Positions 1 through 11,114 of a DNA stretch of 64,000 bases are shown here, one piece after another (the first letter of the stretch is position 1; each line of letters starts with the position of its first letter). Under the pieces are notes generated by a model that was not told the DNA's origin, ran no database searches, and was given only the letters and a program-made list of their open reading frames with translations. Both the position numbers and the translations under genes were made by a program. The stretch covers positions 616,501 through 680,500 of the forward strand of contig JAQJVL010000085.1 of NCBI GenBank assembly GCA_035578905.1. The letters run 5' to 3'. The DNA comes from Stictocephala bisonia (lineage: Eukaryota > Arthropoda > Insecta > Hemiptera > Membracidae).

Positions 1-199
1 TTCCAGAAAATATGAAAACATTGTTCGTGTTAACCCTACTGGTATCTTAGTAAGAATCAGGTTATCAATGATCAGTAATCAAGAATGTGAACTATAAGAG
101 TGCTAACATTTAAAACATAAAATTACAACAACAAAAACGAAAAAGACCAATGTGGGTCATAAGTTATTTTGAATTAACATTAAAAGTTAAAAATACTTT
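1..199 (+). repeat. left terminal inverted repeat of piggyBac-like element
   Basis: It begins TTCCAGAAAATATGAAAACA and pairs base for base with 4380-4578. Position 1 pairs with 4578 and 199 with 4380, and pairing is lost at 200/4379. The arm may extend two bases left of the window. At about 200 bp it is long compared with the short terminal repeats of the best-known piggyBac elements. Confidence 0.9.
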
Positions 200-234
200 T
201 GGCTCCAGGAATCTTCATAAATGTTGGGTTTGTA

Positions 235-554
235 TCATTTTCTAATAACATCAACAATTTTTTCCCAATCCTTTAAAACAATTTTCTTGTTTCCCGTTGC
301 ATTTTTATCATTTTTCTTCTTAAGGTCGCCTTTTAGATTGTGTATCTTCTTTTGTAGTTTTTTAACAGTTGTTTCTTTGCCGAATACCTTCCCATATTCT
401 GAAATTAATTTCAAATAAGCTTGTTCTTTTTTTTAATATTGGGTATCTGAGACTTATTTAATACAACGGGGTACTTACTAAGAAGTTCCACAAACTGGTA
501 ATTTGAACAAAAATCTTCCTCACCATCGAAAACATCACTTCCAGATGAACTCAT
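235..554 (-). pseudogene. MADF/Myb-SANT-like DNA-binding protein relic inside the transposon
   Basis: Read on the minus strand from the ATG at 552-554, the frame gives an acidic start (MSSSGSDVFDGEEDF) followed by FVELLSKYPVVLNKSQIPNI. The frame breaks in a run of A at about 430. One base change in length restores it, continuing through YLKLISEYGKVFG, VKKLQKKIHNLKGDLKKK and LKDWEKIVDVI to a stop at 235-237. The pattern of a hydrophobic first helix, basic middle helix and W-E-K end resembles the small MADF or Myb/SANT-like DNA-binding proteins common in insect and cnidarian transposons. It is transcribed away from the transposase relic, with about 260 bp between their 5' ends. The family call rests on pattern similarity only. 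A captured host gene or an accessory ORF of the element are both possible. Confidence 0.5.
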
Positions 555-658
555 AATTTACAGACACAGGTTAACTTTATGAAGACTAGACCACTAATGA
601 CATACTGATTGACAAACGACAACATGATACAAACTGGAATTCCCAATTGGAAATACCA

Positions 659-798
659 AGCAATTGCTATCTGGTTTCGGCATTTACTATCTAGCACTAG
701 CAAAAGATTATTCACCCAAACTCTAGCAATTACTTTTAGGATTTGCTTTCACTTCTAGCAATTGCTTATGCTTTTACCTAATGCTACAAGCAATTGCT
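659..798. promoter_or_regulatory. repeated AGCAATTGCT palindromes between divergent ORFs
   Basis: The perfect 10-bp palindrome AGCAATTGCT occurs at 659-668, 757-766 and 789-798, with a variant (AGCAATTAC) at 725. It sits between the minus-strand MADF-like relic and the plus-strand transposase relic, where a bidirectional promoter or subterminal protein-binding sites would be expected. Function is inferred. Confidence 0.35.
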
Positions 799-816
799 AG
801 GTTTTTATTCACATGT

Positions 817-1348
817 GCCAATGTAACTACAGTGTATGATAATAGAACAGAGGATGTAAAGAGAATTATCAGAGGTGGCAGAGAGGAGATTATTGCAAAA
901 CCATCAGTAATTTGCAGGTATAACGAACTTGTGGGGGGGGGGGTTGTAGATTAACCGACCACTACATAGCGTCATATGGATTTACCAGAAAAACATTAAA
1001 ATGGTGGAGGAAAGTCTTGTTCTGGCTTTTGGAGGTAAGCACAGTTAATGTTTTTATTCTGTTCAACACAAACAGACCACCTGGTATGAAGCAAATCAAG
1101 CAATGAAATTACAGGAAAAAAGTTATTGAAACTTTGGTGGGGGATTTCAGGTACACAAAAAGACGTGGGAGACCATCTGAAATTGAGGACCAAGTGAGAA
1201 TGAACAATAAGCTGCATGTTCCAAAAGGACGGTGCTTGGTGAACGAAAAAGAACAAGAATGATCTGCAGCACATGCCCAAACAACCTTGGACTCCATGCA
1301 GAGGAATGTTTTTTAAAATATCATACAGTGAAAAAATTACAAAATTAA
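817..1348 (+). pseudogene. piggyBac transposase, C-terminal remnant (DDE_Tnp_1_7)
   Basis: The open frame from about 817 reads DNRTEDVKRIIRGGREEI and then RYNELVGG, shifts frame in a run of ten G at about 934-943, and continues VDLTDHYIASYGFTRKTLKW, WRKVLFWLLEVSTVNVF, RRGRPSE. After another shift it reads RKRTRMICSTCPNNLGLHAE, CFLKYHTVKK and a stop at 1346-1348. The GGVD-L-D motif with following K-WW-K and L--VN-Y/FIL blocks, and the C-x2-C / H / C-x4-H cysteine-rich tail, are hallmarks of piggyBac transposases. An in-frame stop also occurs after MKQIKQ. The N-terminal two thirds, including the first two catalytic aspartates, is absent. The copy is dead. Confidence 0.85.
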
Positions 1349-1757
1349 TTATAAGTTACTTCATTTCATTTTACATTCAGCATCAGATTTTCAGTAAAAT
1401 TTGCATTAAGGCCCTCTATATTGGCCTTTAAACTTGAATTTGCTCAATAGTACAAAAATAATTCCGAGTTGTAGTAAAAGAGAGTATTTAAATTCAGAGT
1501 TGTAATGTAAGCCATGTTGGTCTGCAATGCAGGACCGGACAGTGGACTACACAGTTCATACAAAAATTGATCAGAGTTGTAGAGAAGAACGCATGTCCTG
1601 CAATGCAGGACAGGACAGTGTTAAGGGTTAGTAAATACATATTATAGTTACAATTTAATTTAATTTTGTTCAATTTAATTTAATTTTGTTTTATACAATT
1701 AGTCATCCTTCACAAATATACCTTATAATGTATGACTAATATTTATATTTTTTGTAG

Positions 1758-2120
1758 GTTTGTGCTGATAAGGTCAATACTACTGTCATAAATAAAAAAA
1801 TGGCAGAACAACCCAAATGGCAAGTAAAGTGTGGAAATAACATTTACTTCATAAGTTTGCCAACAGTTCGATTGACTAGGATTGATGTAAATAAATTTAA
1901 AAGCAAGAAAATTACAACAATAAGAAAACCACAAAAAAATGCCGTTTCTGTGAAAAATAAACCCACCACAACAATAAAAAAAAACCACAAAAAATGCCGT
2001 TTCTGTGAAAAATAAACCCACCTCACCAGCGAAGTCTCTAAACACAACGCCACAAGAAGATATAATAATAGAATACACTCTACCAAACGGTTGCCTTTGT
2101 AACAAATGCAGTGCACCAAC
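1758..2120 (+). CDS. possible first coding exon of an unrecognised gene inside the transposon
   Basis: A TTTTTTGTAG acceptor-like site precedes 1758. An ATG in good context (AAAAAAATGGCAG) lies at 1800, and a strong donor GTAAGT follows 2120. The frame starts MAEQPKWQVKCGNNIYF and continues RLTRIDVNKFKSKK. A 54-bp segment is tandemly duplicated at 1914-1967 and 1968-2022, and the second copy has shifted frame by one base in a run of A. If that shift is ignored, the end reads NGCLCNKCSAP into the donor. No family recognised. The signals support an exon, but the frame break makes it likely decayed or a chance assembly. Confidence 0.3.
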
Positions 2121-3639
2121 GTAAGTACTTAAAAAATCTTTTTTATTCTAAAACAAGTTCAAATTTGTTAAACAGACAAAAATATAACAAACCGAGTTCT
2201 GAATGAAATCATAAACTATGTTATTCATAATTTTAGTTTTAGGTATACTTTATCCTGCTTGATTAGTACATTCTCTAGGCTTTCAGTTGCTTGTACCCAC
2301 ATCTAACTCAAAATCAAGCAAGTGAATATTTATTTTCCACCCATTTATTTTTTAATACTTGCAGTTAGAAAATAAATTAGAAACTTGTATAACAAAACCC
2401 AAACTCACGACTAGCTGATTTTCAGTAAAATTAGTTTTAAACTTATTAGAGGGCAATGAGTCTTACAGGCAGGTTATATTAATATAAATCATCCCACATG
2501 TTTTGGGATACCTGTAAAGATGAAGAAAAGAAAAGAATATTTTCAAATGTCTTAAATGGTAAATCATGAGAATTATTTATCACGATATAGGATGACAAAA
2601 GAGCAGAGTTCCAATGAGGAAGCCACTGACAGTCGTCGTCGTCCTCACTTGAAGTGTTTTACTGCTATCAACTGGGTTACATACAAAAAATATCCTATTA
2701 TATTATAAAATATTATATTATATTCTTTTCTCGTTAAAACCTGTCAATAATTCAACCAACTGTCGTCATACTGTATTCTTGGCACTGTTCAGCAGTTTGA
2801 TCTGTATAAACTCTCTAACTTCTTGAATATACTAGTGGGTTTATATAAATTACTAACATTAATTGAAGGATCCAACCTTATATGGTTGGTTTATGTGAAA
2901 GTATTGATTGAAGAATCCAAACTTGTTTGGATAAATTATTTTCAAAAACTGGCTGTGATTATTGAGGAATATATCTTCGAATAACACTCTCATAATTTGG
3001 TAATCACTTTGATTTTAAATTTGTTTTATTGAACATTTTTATACTCCATTATCATTATCAAGAATATTGCACAAGAGACCTGAGGTATCTCTAATCTCAA
3101 TATGAAGCACAGCCCGTGTGTTCCCAGCAGGCTTCCACCATTGTTGGTAATAACATTTACAAATCTGATTCCAAACAGTAGCAATAACCGACCAACCCAA
3201 TCCAGACAAACAAGCCATTCTGTAGTCGGGAAACAGCCAATCACACTAGCTTCGACCCAAGTAGTCGCATTATTTTATGTTACAGTTTCTACTTTCATTA
3301 ATTGTTCATCAGTTTCTTGTTATATATCTATTACTATTATTATCACTGTAACCTTAATTTTTATAGATGACGTTTGTAACACAATGTGTATTGTTTTATT
3401 ACAATAAAGAAATTATTATTATTATTACTATCATCATTATGTATATAATATGTCACCGACATTGTCCATCGTTGTTCCACATTTAACTGACAGAATTTAA
3501 ATGAGAATTGTTTGTTTGTAGTTATTATTAATATATACAATAATGGGCACGTCACTATGATGGAGACAATGTATTGTAGGCATACTACAGATGTCTTTTT
3601 AAAGCCGCACTTTTTTATCACACTTTTTTATTGTTTCAG

Positions 3640-3748
3640 AACTTCCAAGTCGGTGTACAACTGGAGCGAAACGAGCATTAAATCATACAATGGTACCAAA
3701 ATAACCCTTGAGGTTCACATACAAAATAACGTGCCCAGTTATGTATAA
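3640..3748 (+). CDS. possible terminal exon, unrecognised
   Basis: A pyrimidine-rich tract ending TTGTTTCAG at 3639 precedes an open frame reading TSKSVYNWSETSIKSYNGTK and ending VPSYV at the stop 3746-3748. It could be the 3' partner of the 1758-2120 exon, but no homology supports the link and the frame is short. Confidence 0.2.
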
Positions 3749-4379
3749 ATTACGGTTATGAATGAAGTGTGCCGTGGCTATTACAGTAATTGTTTGTGTT
3801 TTGGGATGCCTTTATATTACACAACTAACGTAACAAATCTCAAGGACCTATGTATACTTAGCCTCACATTCACATAAGTAAATTAACATTGATTGTGTGT
3901 TAAGTATAAATATATTTTTTTAACTTTAATGTTATCTTGGAACTGTTTACAAGAATCGATTGTGTACATATTATTACACCCAGTAAACGAAGCCAAGCAT
4001 GGACAGTTTGAATTGAAGGCGTTCGTTTCACCACCCTCTTGTCGTATTGTGATTTTAACATTTTTTAATGCAACATCAAAACCAAATTTGTATATATATT
4101 TTTATGTAATTTTACATAGTGATACTTGATTTTGCAATATAGTTTATGACTAAGTTAGTTTTGTACATAGCCTGTTAAGTGCAGTAGCCTATATCACCAC
4201 TTTGCCTCAATTTTTAATGTGTTTACAAAAGCTACAGATCTATTTCATCAACTTGTTCATTGATTGGCCAATACATTATAAACATTATAACAGTGAACAT
4301 CATAATACTGTATTATAATCATCAGTATTATAAACATTATAATACTGAACATCACAGATCTACAGGCAAATAAGACGCT

Positions 4380-4578
4380 AAAGTATTTTTAACTTTTAAT
4401 GTTAATTCAAAATAACTTATGAACCACATTGGTCTTTTTCGTTTTTGTTGTTGTAATTTTATGTTTTAAATGTTAGCACTCTTATAGTTCACATTCTTGA
4501 TTACTGATCATTGATAACCTGATTCTTACTAAGATACCAGTAGGGTTAACACGAACAATGTTTTCATATTTTCTGGAA
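4380..4578 (-). repeat. right terminal inverted repeat of piggyBac-like element
   Basis: Reverse complement of 1-199, ending ATATTTTCTGGAA. The only difference noticed is a G/T change within the GTGGGTCATAAG stretch. It is followed by AG-TTAA, consistent with a piggyBac target duplication. Confidence 0.9.
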
Positions 4579-4584
4579 AGTTAA

Positions 4585-5838
4585 ACTAATAATTGACTCA
4601 TTGTTGACTAAATTTGTTATTTTATTAACCCAACATATAGGCCTATATTTTGGCAAGTCACCACTACGTGTATGTGTGGGTGGGTGCGTCACGTTGTTAT
4701 AAGTTATAGTTAAGTGCCGACTTAATTAAATTTATTTGTGTAAAATCGTTGTTTGGCATAATGAACAATTTGTTTTGCCTACAGTGTTATTTGTAAAAAA
4801 ATGTTGTAAAATATATTAAAATAAACAAAATTTAACTTTCGTGATTAACTTTGTTTTGTGTCGTCAGTATCACTGTTGATTACGTCATTTCTTTAATTTA
4901 TATTGGTATGGTGCCTTAACATGTAATAGTTTATGATATTGCGTTTGACATACATTTTGTATGTAATTAAACAATTTAATATTTAATCAATTAATTCTTC
5001 TGAACTTGATGTCAAGTTTTGTGAACTGGGTTTTGAGTACTTAAGGTTTGTGATAACAGAAAGTGATTGGTTGAAACAAAGTAGAGAGAATCAAGCCTTT
5101 GTATTTTATTATTTTTAAGTTTTTAAAATTGTTTACAGCAGTTTGTGTACCTTTGATCCTCTTATACTTCTATATTTAGGCCCATTAGCTATTGTTTTTA
5201 AACTAGTACAGTCTAGAATCTAGATTATAAATGTTCAATATAAAATTATTAATTTTTTAATGTGAATTTTTAAAGAACAGTGATTACTAATGTGGCTGCC
5301 ACAGTTACTTACTGTTGAAAGATATAATTTTAGCCATTTACTTTAGTAATTATAAATTGTTTTACGGTTCATTTTCACGTATCTGCTAAAGAAATAAAAT
5401 AAATTAAATAAAAAATGTAATTTGCGTATTTAAATGTGTATATTTGTTGTTAGCCTCGACTACTTGATATTTTTTTTAATTTCTCAAGGTCCGGTCTCTG
5501 CCTTACCATTTTTTACTGTTAAAATTGTTGTGGGTTGTAATAGATCTCGACTGCCTTAGACAAATGTTGTGTAAACTTGTATTGTATATAAAGATTCTGC
5601 GAGAACTTGTACGCTATTTTCAGGATTTGTACATCCGTAAGTCCAGTATTGTTACTCATAGACAATGTTATGTGTTTAAGGTATGTTGTGTACTTAAGAC
5701 ATTCTCTGTTGTGCAATTTGTACATGGACTAGGATTTGTAAATAAAATTGTAGCTATTTATACGTCAGCAAGTGAGTGTTTAATTTCCAAAGTCCTTATT
5801 TTCATCCTTCACAAATATCTATATTTATAAAAGAGGGT
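4585..5838. other. no gene seen; AT-rich unique sequence
   Basis: About 1.25 kb of AT-rich sequence to the right of the transposon. Short open frames exist, but none has homology, splice signals or repeats that I can support. Confidence 0.6.
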
Positions 5839-5840
5839 GT

Positions 5841-5864
5841 TTGTATATATATATATATATATAT
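5841..5864. repeat. TA microsatellite
   Basis: Run of alternating TA. Confidence 0.9.
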
Positions 5865-6451
5865 CATTGAAGTTTATGCACTGCCAAACTATCCAACCCG
5901 ATCGCCATGAAAATTTAGGACGTTTCTCCTGTATACACCCGAGATGGTTTCTGTGAACTTTGAAGCAGATCAATCAAATCAAATGTAGAATGTGAACTGG
6001 TTTAATCTACTTTCACATGCCATTCAACTGATGTTTTTTCAACTGATATGCCACTAAACCACCGATGAAGGCCACACACAACAAAGACAAATATACTCAA
6101 CAAATAGGATATGGGTTACAAAAATTGTTCTCTTTATCTCTTTTTTTTATCTTTTTTTTCTCAGTTAAAAAAAAAGTGATCACATCGATTTACTTTGACA
6201 CATTTCAAAACACAAAAATAATTATACAAATACATTCAAAGACAATTTCTAAATACTCATGATATTCATAAAAAAAAAATAAATAAATAAAAAAAAACCC
6301 ATCCTCATATCACACTCTCTTATAACCTACCATCAACCAAATATTAAAAAAAAAAAAATAAATAAATAAATAAACACACACAATACACATAACATCCAAC
6401 CTAATAAGGATTTAATTTCAACTATATTATTATTTCACAATCAAACCCCTC
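5865..6451. other. no gene seen; A-rich tracts
   Basis: Contains poly-A/AAAT runs at 6269-6297 and 6346-6374 that resemble decayed retroposon tails. The sequence just before them has no recognisable retroposon body. Confidence 0.5.
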
Positions 6452-6456
6452 TCTCA

Positions 6457-6457
<1 letters not shown>

Positions 6458-6488
<31 letters not shown>

Positions 6489-6559
6489 ACGCACACGCAC
6501 ACGCACACGCACACGCACACGCACACGCACACGCACACGCACACGCACACGCACGCACG

Positions 6560-6618
<59 letters not shown>

Positions 6619-6678
6619 GCACGCACACGCGCGCACACACGCACACACACACACGCACGCACGCACGCACGCGCGCGC
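6458..6678. repeat. compound AC / CACG microsatellite
   Basis: The block is pure AC, then ACACGC repeats, then pure AC, then ACGC/CGCG repeats ending at the boundary of the 1359-bp duplication. A shorter version (7993-8035) separates the two duplicated copies. The alternating purine-pyrimidine sequence can adopt Z-DNA. Confidence 0.95.
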
Positions 6679-7996
6679 AGACAGTGAACAGTGAATATGA
6701 TGTTTATTGTGCTTATTTTGTTGACAACAAAGCCAAGATGAAGACAATTACACCCATATCATTTAAAGTTATTTGTAAAATATTATTGAAAAATGTTAAA
6801 ATTATTGTTGAAGCATTTTTGTATCAAATAGTCAAAAATATCAAAATTAGTTCGTAATGATGATATATAAAGGGGCCTTAACAAAACGATTTAATAATCA
6901 TTACCATTAATTTGTTTTACAGTCGCTTAAAGCATTTAAAATATTTAAACAGACACATTGTGCCTGTCAATATATTTTTGCGAAAATATCTGTTTCAAAC
7001 AATCTCAAATCGTAACGTTATAGTGTGAGTGGATTCTTCTAAGAACTTGCAACAAGTCTTATTGCCATTAGGTCTTATGAGTGTTAGGGAAAAAATCGGT
7101 GTTATTAAGGATGCTTCTACAAGCGGATGTCACGGGGGACGCAGTGACAATATCGGAGCGGGATATCTTGAGTACGTGAAACAGCATTCTGTAAATACTT
7201 GAAACGAGTCTTATTGCCATTAGGTCTTATGAGTGTTAGGGAAAAAAATCAGTGTTATTAAGGAGGCTTCTACAAGCGGATGTCACGGGGGACGCAGTGA
7301 CAATATCGGAGCGGGATATCTTGAGTACGTGACACAGATTCTGTAAATACTTGCAACGAGTCTTATTTTTCTAATCTCCCATGTGTGCACTGGAAGTGGG
7401 AAATGTTCACTACTATAGTCGTCACAAGGCAGTGATATCAAACAGTTTCTAAATGGAGATACCAAGGAGGATGCAGTGATAAGCTCGTAACGGGATAGTG
7501 TGAGAACTTGACGGGGCATCTTCGAAATACTTACAACAAGCATTATTATTGTTCGGTCTTATATATGCAAAGGAAGTTAGCCTGTGAAATCAATAATCAC
7601 AGAGGCCAAATTTCGTTTAACAAATATCACGGGAGATGCCGTGACAAGGTCGTAACTGGATATTGTGAGAATGTCACACGGTGTCCTTCAAGTACTTACT
7701 ACAAGCCTTATTGCCACTAAGTATTACATATGCAATGAAAGTGAACTGTGAAAGTCATCTTCACAAGGTAAGTGGCATTAAACAGCTTTCTATATGCAGA
7801 CGTCACGAGGGACGCAGTGACAAGATCGTAACGGAATAGTTTGAGAACGTGACGCGGCGTCTTCTAAGTACTTATAAGTCCTAATGTCATTAGGTCTAAA
7901 CTTGGCTTATGTATGCAAGGAAGCGCGGATGAAGTGCCTGAGAGAGCAATTTGAGCGTGTGTAGTGTTAGCATTATGTAACTTCTTCGGTAATTCG
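6677..7996 (+). repeat. large tandem duplication, copy A
   Basis: About 1.32 kb repeated at 8036-9355 at a constant offset of 1359. I saw three substitutions: T/C in GCAGTGAYAAGCTCG, G/A in CACGGRAGATGCC and C/T in TTGCCAYTAAG. The copies are therefore more than 99.5% identical and very recent. The left boundary is the GCAGACAGTGAACAG junction with the AC/GC microsatellite, and the right boundary is TTCTTCGGTAATTCG. Short open frames inside are identical in both copies apart from one I/V change, but nothing marks them as genes. Confidence 0.95.
7012..7905 (+). repeat. degenerate ~150-175-bp internal repeats within the duplication
   Basis: Within each 1.3-kb copy the motif cluster TCACG-GGACGCAGTGACAA, then TCGTAACGGGATA, GAGAACGTGAC and TAAGTACTTRCAACAAGYCTTATT, recurs about five to six times (starts near 7128, 7284, 7460, 7627 and 7802 in copy A). 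The units are well diverged from each other, unlike the parent copies, so this is an old small satellite that was later duplicated as a block. Confidence 0.75.
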
Positions 7997-8035
7997 CGCG
8001 CACACGCGCACACACACGCACGCACGCACGCGCGC

Positions 8036-9355
8036 GCAGACAGTGAACAGTGAATATGATGTTTATTGTGCTTATTTTGTTGACAACAAAGCCAAGATGA
8101 AGACAATTACACCCATATCATTTAAAGTTATTTGTAAAATATTATTGAAAAATGTTAAAATTATTGTTGAAGCATTTTTGTATCAAATAGTCAAAAATAT
8201 CAAAATTAGTTCGTAATGATGATATATAAAGGGGCCTTAACAAAACGATTTAATAATCATTACCATTAATTTGTTTTACAGTCGCTTAAAGCATTTAAAA
8301 TATTTAAACAGACACATTGTGCCTGTCAATATATTTTTGCGAAAATATCTGTTTCAAACAATCTCAAATCGTAACGTTATAGTGTGAGTGGATTCTTCTA
8401 AGAACTTGCAACAAGTCTTATTGCCATTAGGTCTTATGAGTGTTAGGGAAAAAATCGGTGTTATTAAGGATGCTTCTACAAGCGGATGTCACGGGGGACG
8501 CAGTGACAATATCGGAGCGGGATATCTTGAGTACGTGAAACAGCATTCTGTAAATACTTGAAACGAGTCTTATTGCCATTAGGTCTTATGAGTGTTAGGG
8601 AAAAAAATCAGTGTTATTAAGGAGGCTTCTACAAGCGGATGTCACGGGGGACGCAGTGACAATATCGGAGCGGGATATCTTGAGTACGTGACACAGATTC
8701 TGTAAATACTTGCAACGAGTCTTATTTTTCTAATCTCCCATGTGTGCACTGGAAGTGGGAAATGTTCACTACTATAGTCGTCACAAGGCAGTGATATCAA
8801 ACAGTTTCTAAATGGAGATACCAAGGAGGATGCAGTGACAAGCTCGTAACGGGATAGTGTGAGAACTTGACGGGGCATCTTCGAAATACTTACAACAAGC
8901 ATTATTATTGTTCGGTCTTATATATGCAAAGGAAGTTAGCCTGTGAAATCAATAATCACAGAGGCCAAATTTCGTTTAACAAATATCACGGAAGATGCCG
9001 TGACAAGGTCGTAACTGGATATTGTGAGAATGTCACACGGTGTCCTTCAAGTACTTACTACAAGCCTTATTGCCATTAAGTATTACATATGCAATGAAAG
9101 TGAACTGTGAAAGTCATCTTCACAAGGTAAGTGGCATTAAACAGCTTTCTATATGCAGACGTCACGAGGGACGCAGTGACAAGATCGTAACGGAATAGTT
9201 TGAGAACGTGACGCGGCGTCTTCTAAGTACTTATAAGTCCTAATGTCATTAGGTCTAAACTTGGCTTATGTATGCAAGGAAGCGCGGATGAAGTGCCTGA
9301 GAGAGCAATTTGAGCGTGTGTAGTGTTAGCATTATGTAACTTCTTCGGTAATTCG
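8036..9355 (+). repeat. large tandem duplication, copy B
   Basis: Second copy of 6677-7996. It is separated from copy A by about 40 bp of CGCACACGC-type repeat and followed by GAATTCGAAGCC unique sequence. Confidence 0.95.
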
Positions 9356-9861
9356 AATTCGAAGCCTAAATTAAGTTTAAATTATCGTTTTGTATTATTC
9401 ACTGGACATTTATAATGTTTGTGTGTGTTTGTAAATTACTTTATCAGTTTTTTTTTTTAATAAACAGAAATCGTTTGAGATAGTCAAAAACTTATTTATG
9501 TCTTCGATACATCACCTGTTACGTGGTGTTCCTAAAATCAAATATGCCCCCTTAAGGTAGCTTTCATTGTTAAATATTGCTTTACAATTCTGTATAGGCA
9601 CACCGACAATATGTATATTGACCCTGAAACTACAATATACGTATTTAAAAAAAATTATAATTGAATTTAGGAATATATAATGTTGTCAAAAAATATGTTA
9701 ACTGTATTGTTGAATGACATATTTACTGATCAGCAGCGTTAGTATTTAGGATCCATGCTCTAGACTCGTATTATTCGGTCTCAATCTGAGTCCGATATAT
9801 TTTGAAATATTGCTACTGTTTTAGGAAAATAGTATTACTACTTAAAATAAAAAGTTGATAT
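9356..9861. other. no gene seen
   Basis: AT-rich unique sequence between the duplication and the 36-bp array. Confidence 0.6.
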
Positions 9862-10731
9862 TAATTTATAACTCATACTACTAGTATCACTGATACACAA
9901 TTTATAACGCATACTACTAGTATCACTGATACACAATTTATAACGCATACTACTAGTATCACTGATACACAATTTATAACGCATACTACTAGTATCACTG
10001 ATACACAATTTATAACGCATACTACTAGTATCACTGATACACAATTTATAACGCATACTACTAGTATCACTGATAAACAATTTATAACACATACTACTAG
10101 TATCACTGATACACAATTTATAACACACACTACTAGTATCACTGATACACAATTTATAACGCATACTACTAGTATCACTGATACACAATTTATAACGCAT
10201 ACTACTAGTATCACTGATACACAATTTATAACACATACTACTAGTATCACTGATACACAATTTATAACACATACTACTAGTATCACTGATACACAATTTA
10301 TAACACATACTACTAGTATCACTGATACACAATGTATAACACATACTACTAGTATCACTGATACACAATTTATAACACATACTACTAGTATCACCGATAC
10401 ACAATTTATAACGCATACTACTAGTATCACCGATACACAATTTATAACACATACTACTAGTATCACTGATACACAATTTATAACACATACTACTAGTATC
10501 ACTGATACACAATTTATAACACATACTACTAGTATCACTGATACACAATTTATAGCACATACTACTAGTATCACTGATACACAATTTATAACACATACTA
10601 CTAGTATCACTGATACACAATTTATAACACATCCTACTAGTATCACCGATACACAATTTATAACACATACTACTAGTATCACTGATACACAATTTATAAC
10701 ACATACTACTAGTATCACTGATACACAATTT
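9862..10731 (+). repeat. 36-bp minisatellite, about 24 copies
   Basis: Each unit contains ACTACTAGTATCACTGATAC followed by ACAATTTATAAC. The period is exactly 36, so all frames without a stop in one unit stay open and give long frames on the minus strand that are artefacts of periodicity. Variants (ACGCAT/ACACAT, CACTGAT/CACCGAT) are scattered and partly clustered, as expected from unequal exchange. Confidence 0.97.
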
Positions 10732-11104
10732 GAAATTTATATTCATCCTCATGCATAGGTAGACAGCACTAATGTATGAACTCTTTGTGATGTAGCATTA
10801 TTGATATTGTTCTAATTTAACTTTCTATCCAAAAGCAAATATAAAATGCAAAAAGAAAAACATGATTTCTCAGAATATATGGTTGTTTTGAAACTATCTC
10901 TGTGAAATTAGTTATAATAGGCTCTTGTTTTCGCTTGACATTACCAAGAGGAAGTAGTGTTTGTCTTTTTAGTCACCAAGTACTGCAGATCAGTGACGTG
11001 TGTTTTGTCAACAGTAGGCCTACTTTAGTATCTACTAAGGACTACTATTTATTGTTATATTATAATTACTAGTAGTTACTATACTACTAACTACTAATTG
11101 CGGC
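10732..11104. other. no gene seen
   Basis: Short AT-rich spacer. Its right end has several TACTA/AGTAGT alternations at 11041-11095. Confidence 0.5.
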
Positions 11105-11114
11105 ATACAATTCC

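Larger units (their letters stand above)
1..4580 (+). mobile_element. piggyBac-like DNA transposon, degenerate, left terminus at window edge
   Basis: The first 199 bases recur in inverted orientation at 4380-4578 with one mismatch seen. The right arm is followed by AG and then TTAA at 4581-4584, the tetranucleotide that piggyBac superfamily elements target and duplicate. Inside is a piggyBac transposase C-terminal relic (817-1348). If the right end is the true end, the left end lies two bases outside the window, preceded by a second TTAA that cannot be seen. The remaining interior is AT-rich and carries a counter-oriented MADF/Myb-like relic and two possible exons. Arm pairing, TTAA and transposase homology are independent and agree. 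What is uncertain is whether all internal sequence belongs to the original element or includes later insertions. Confidence 0.8.

Noticed and set aside
6422..6747. Cys-Val and Ala-Cys repeat open frames
   Set aside because: Translations of the AC/GC microsatellite.
7283..9079. Duplicated 86- and 70-codon frames in the 1359-bp repeat
   Set aside because: They match only because the whole block is duplicated. They overlap on opposite strands and cross the degenerate internal repeats.
9838..10752. 304-codon open frame on the minus strand over the 36-bp array
   Set aside because: Two different frames are open at once over the same array, as expected from a 36-bp period, and the peptide is a pure 12-residue repeat.
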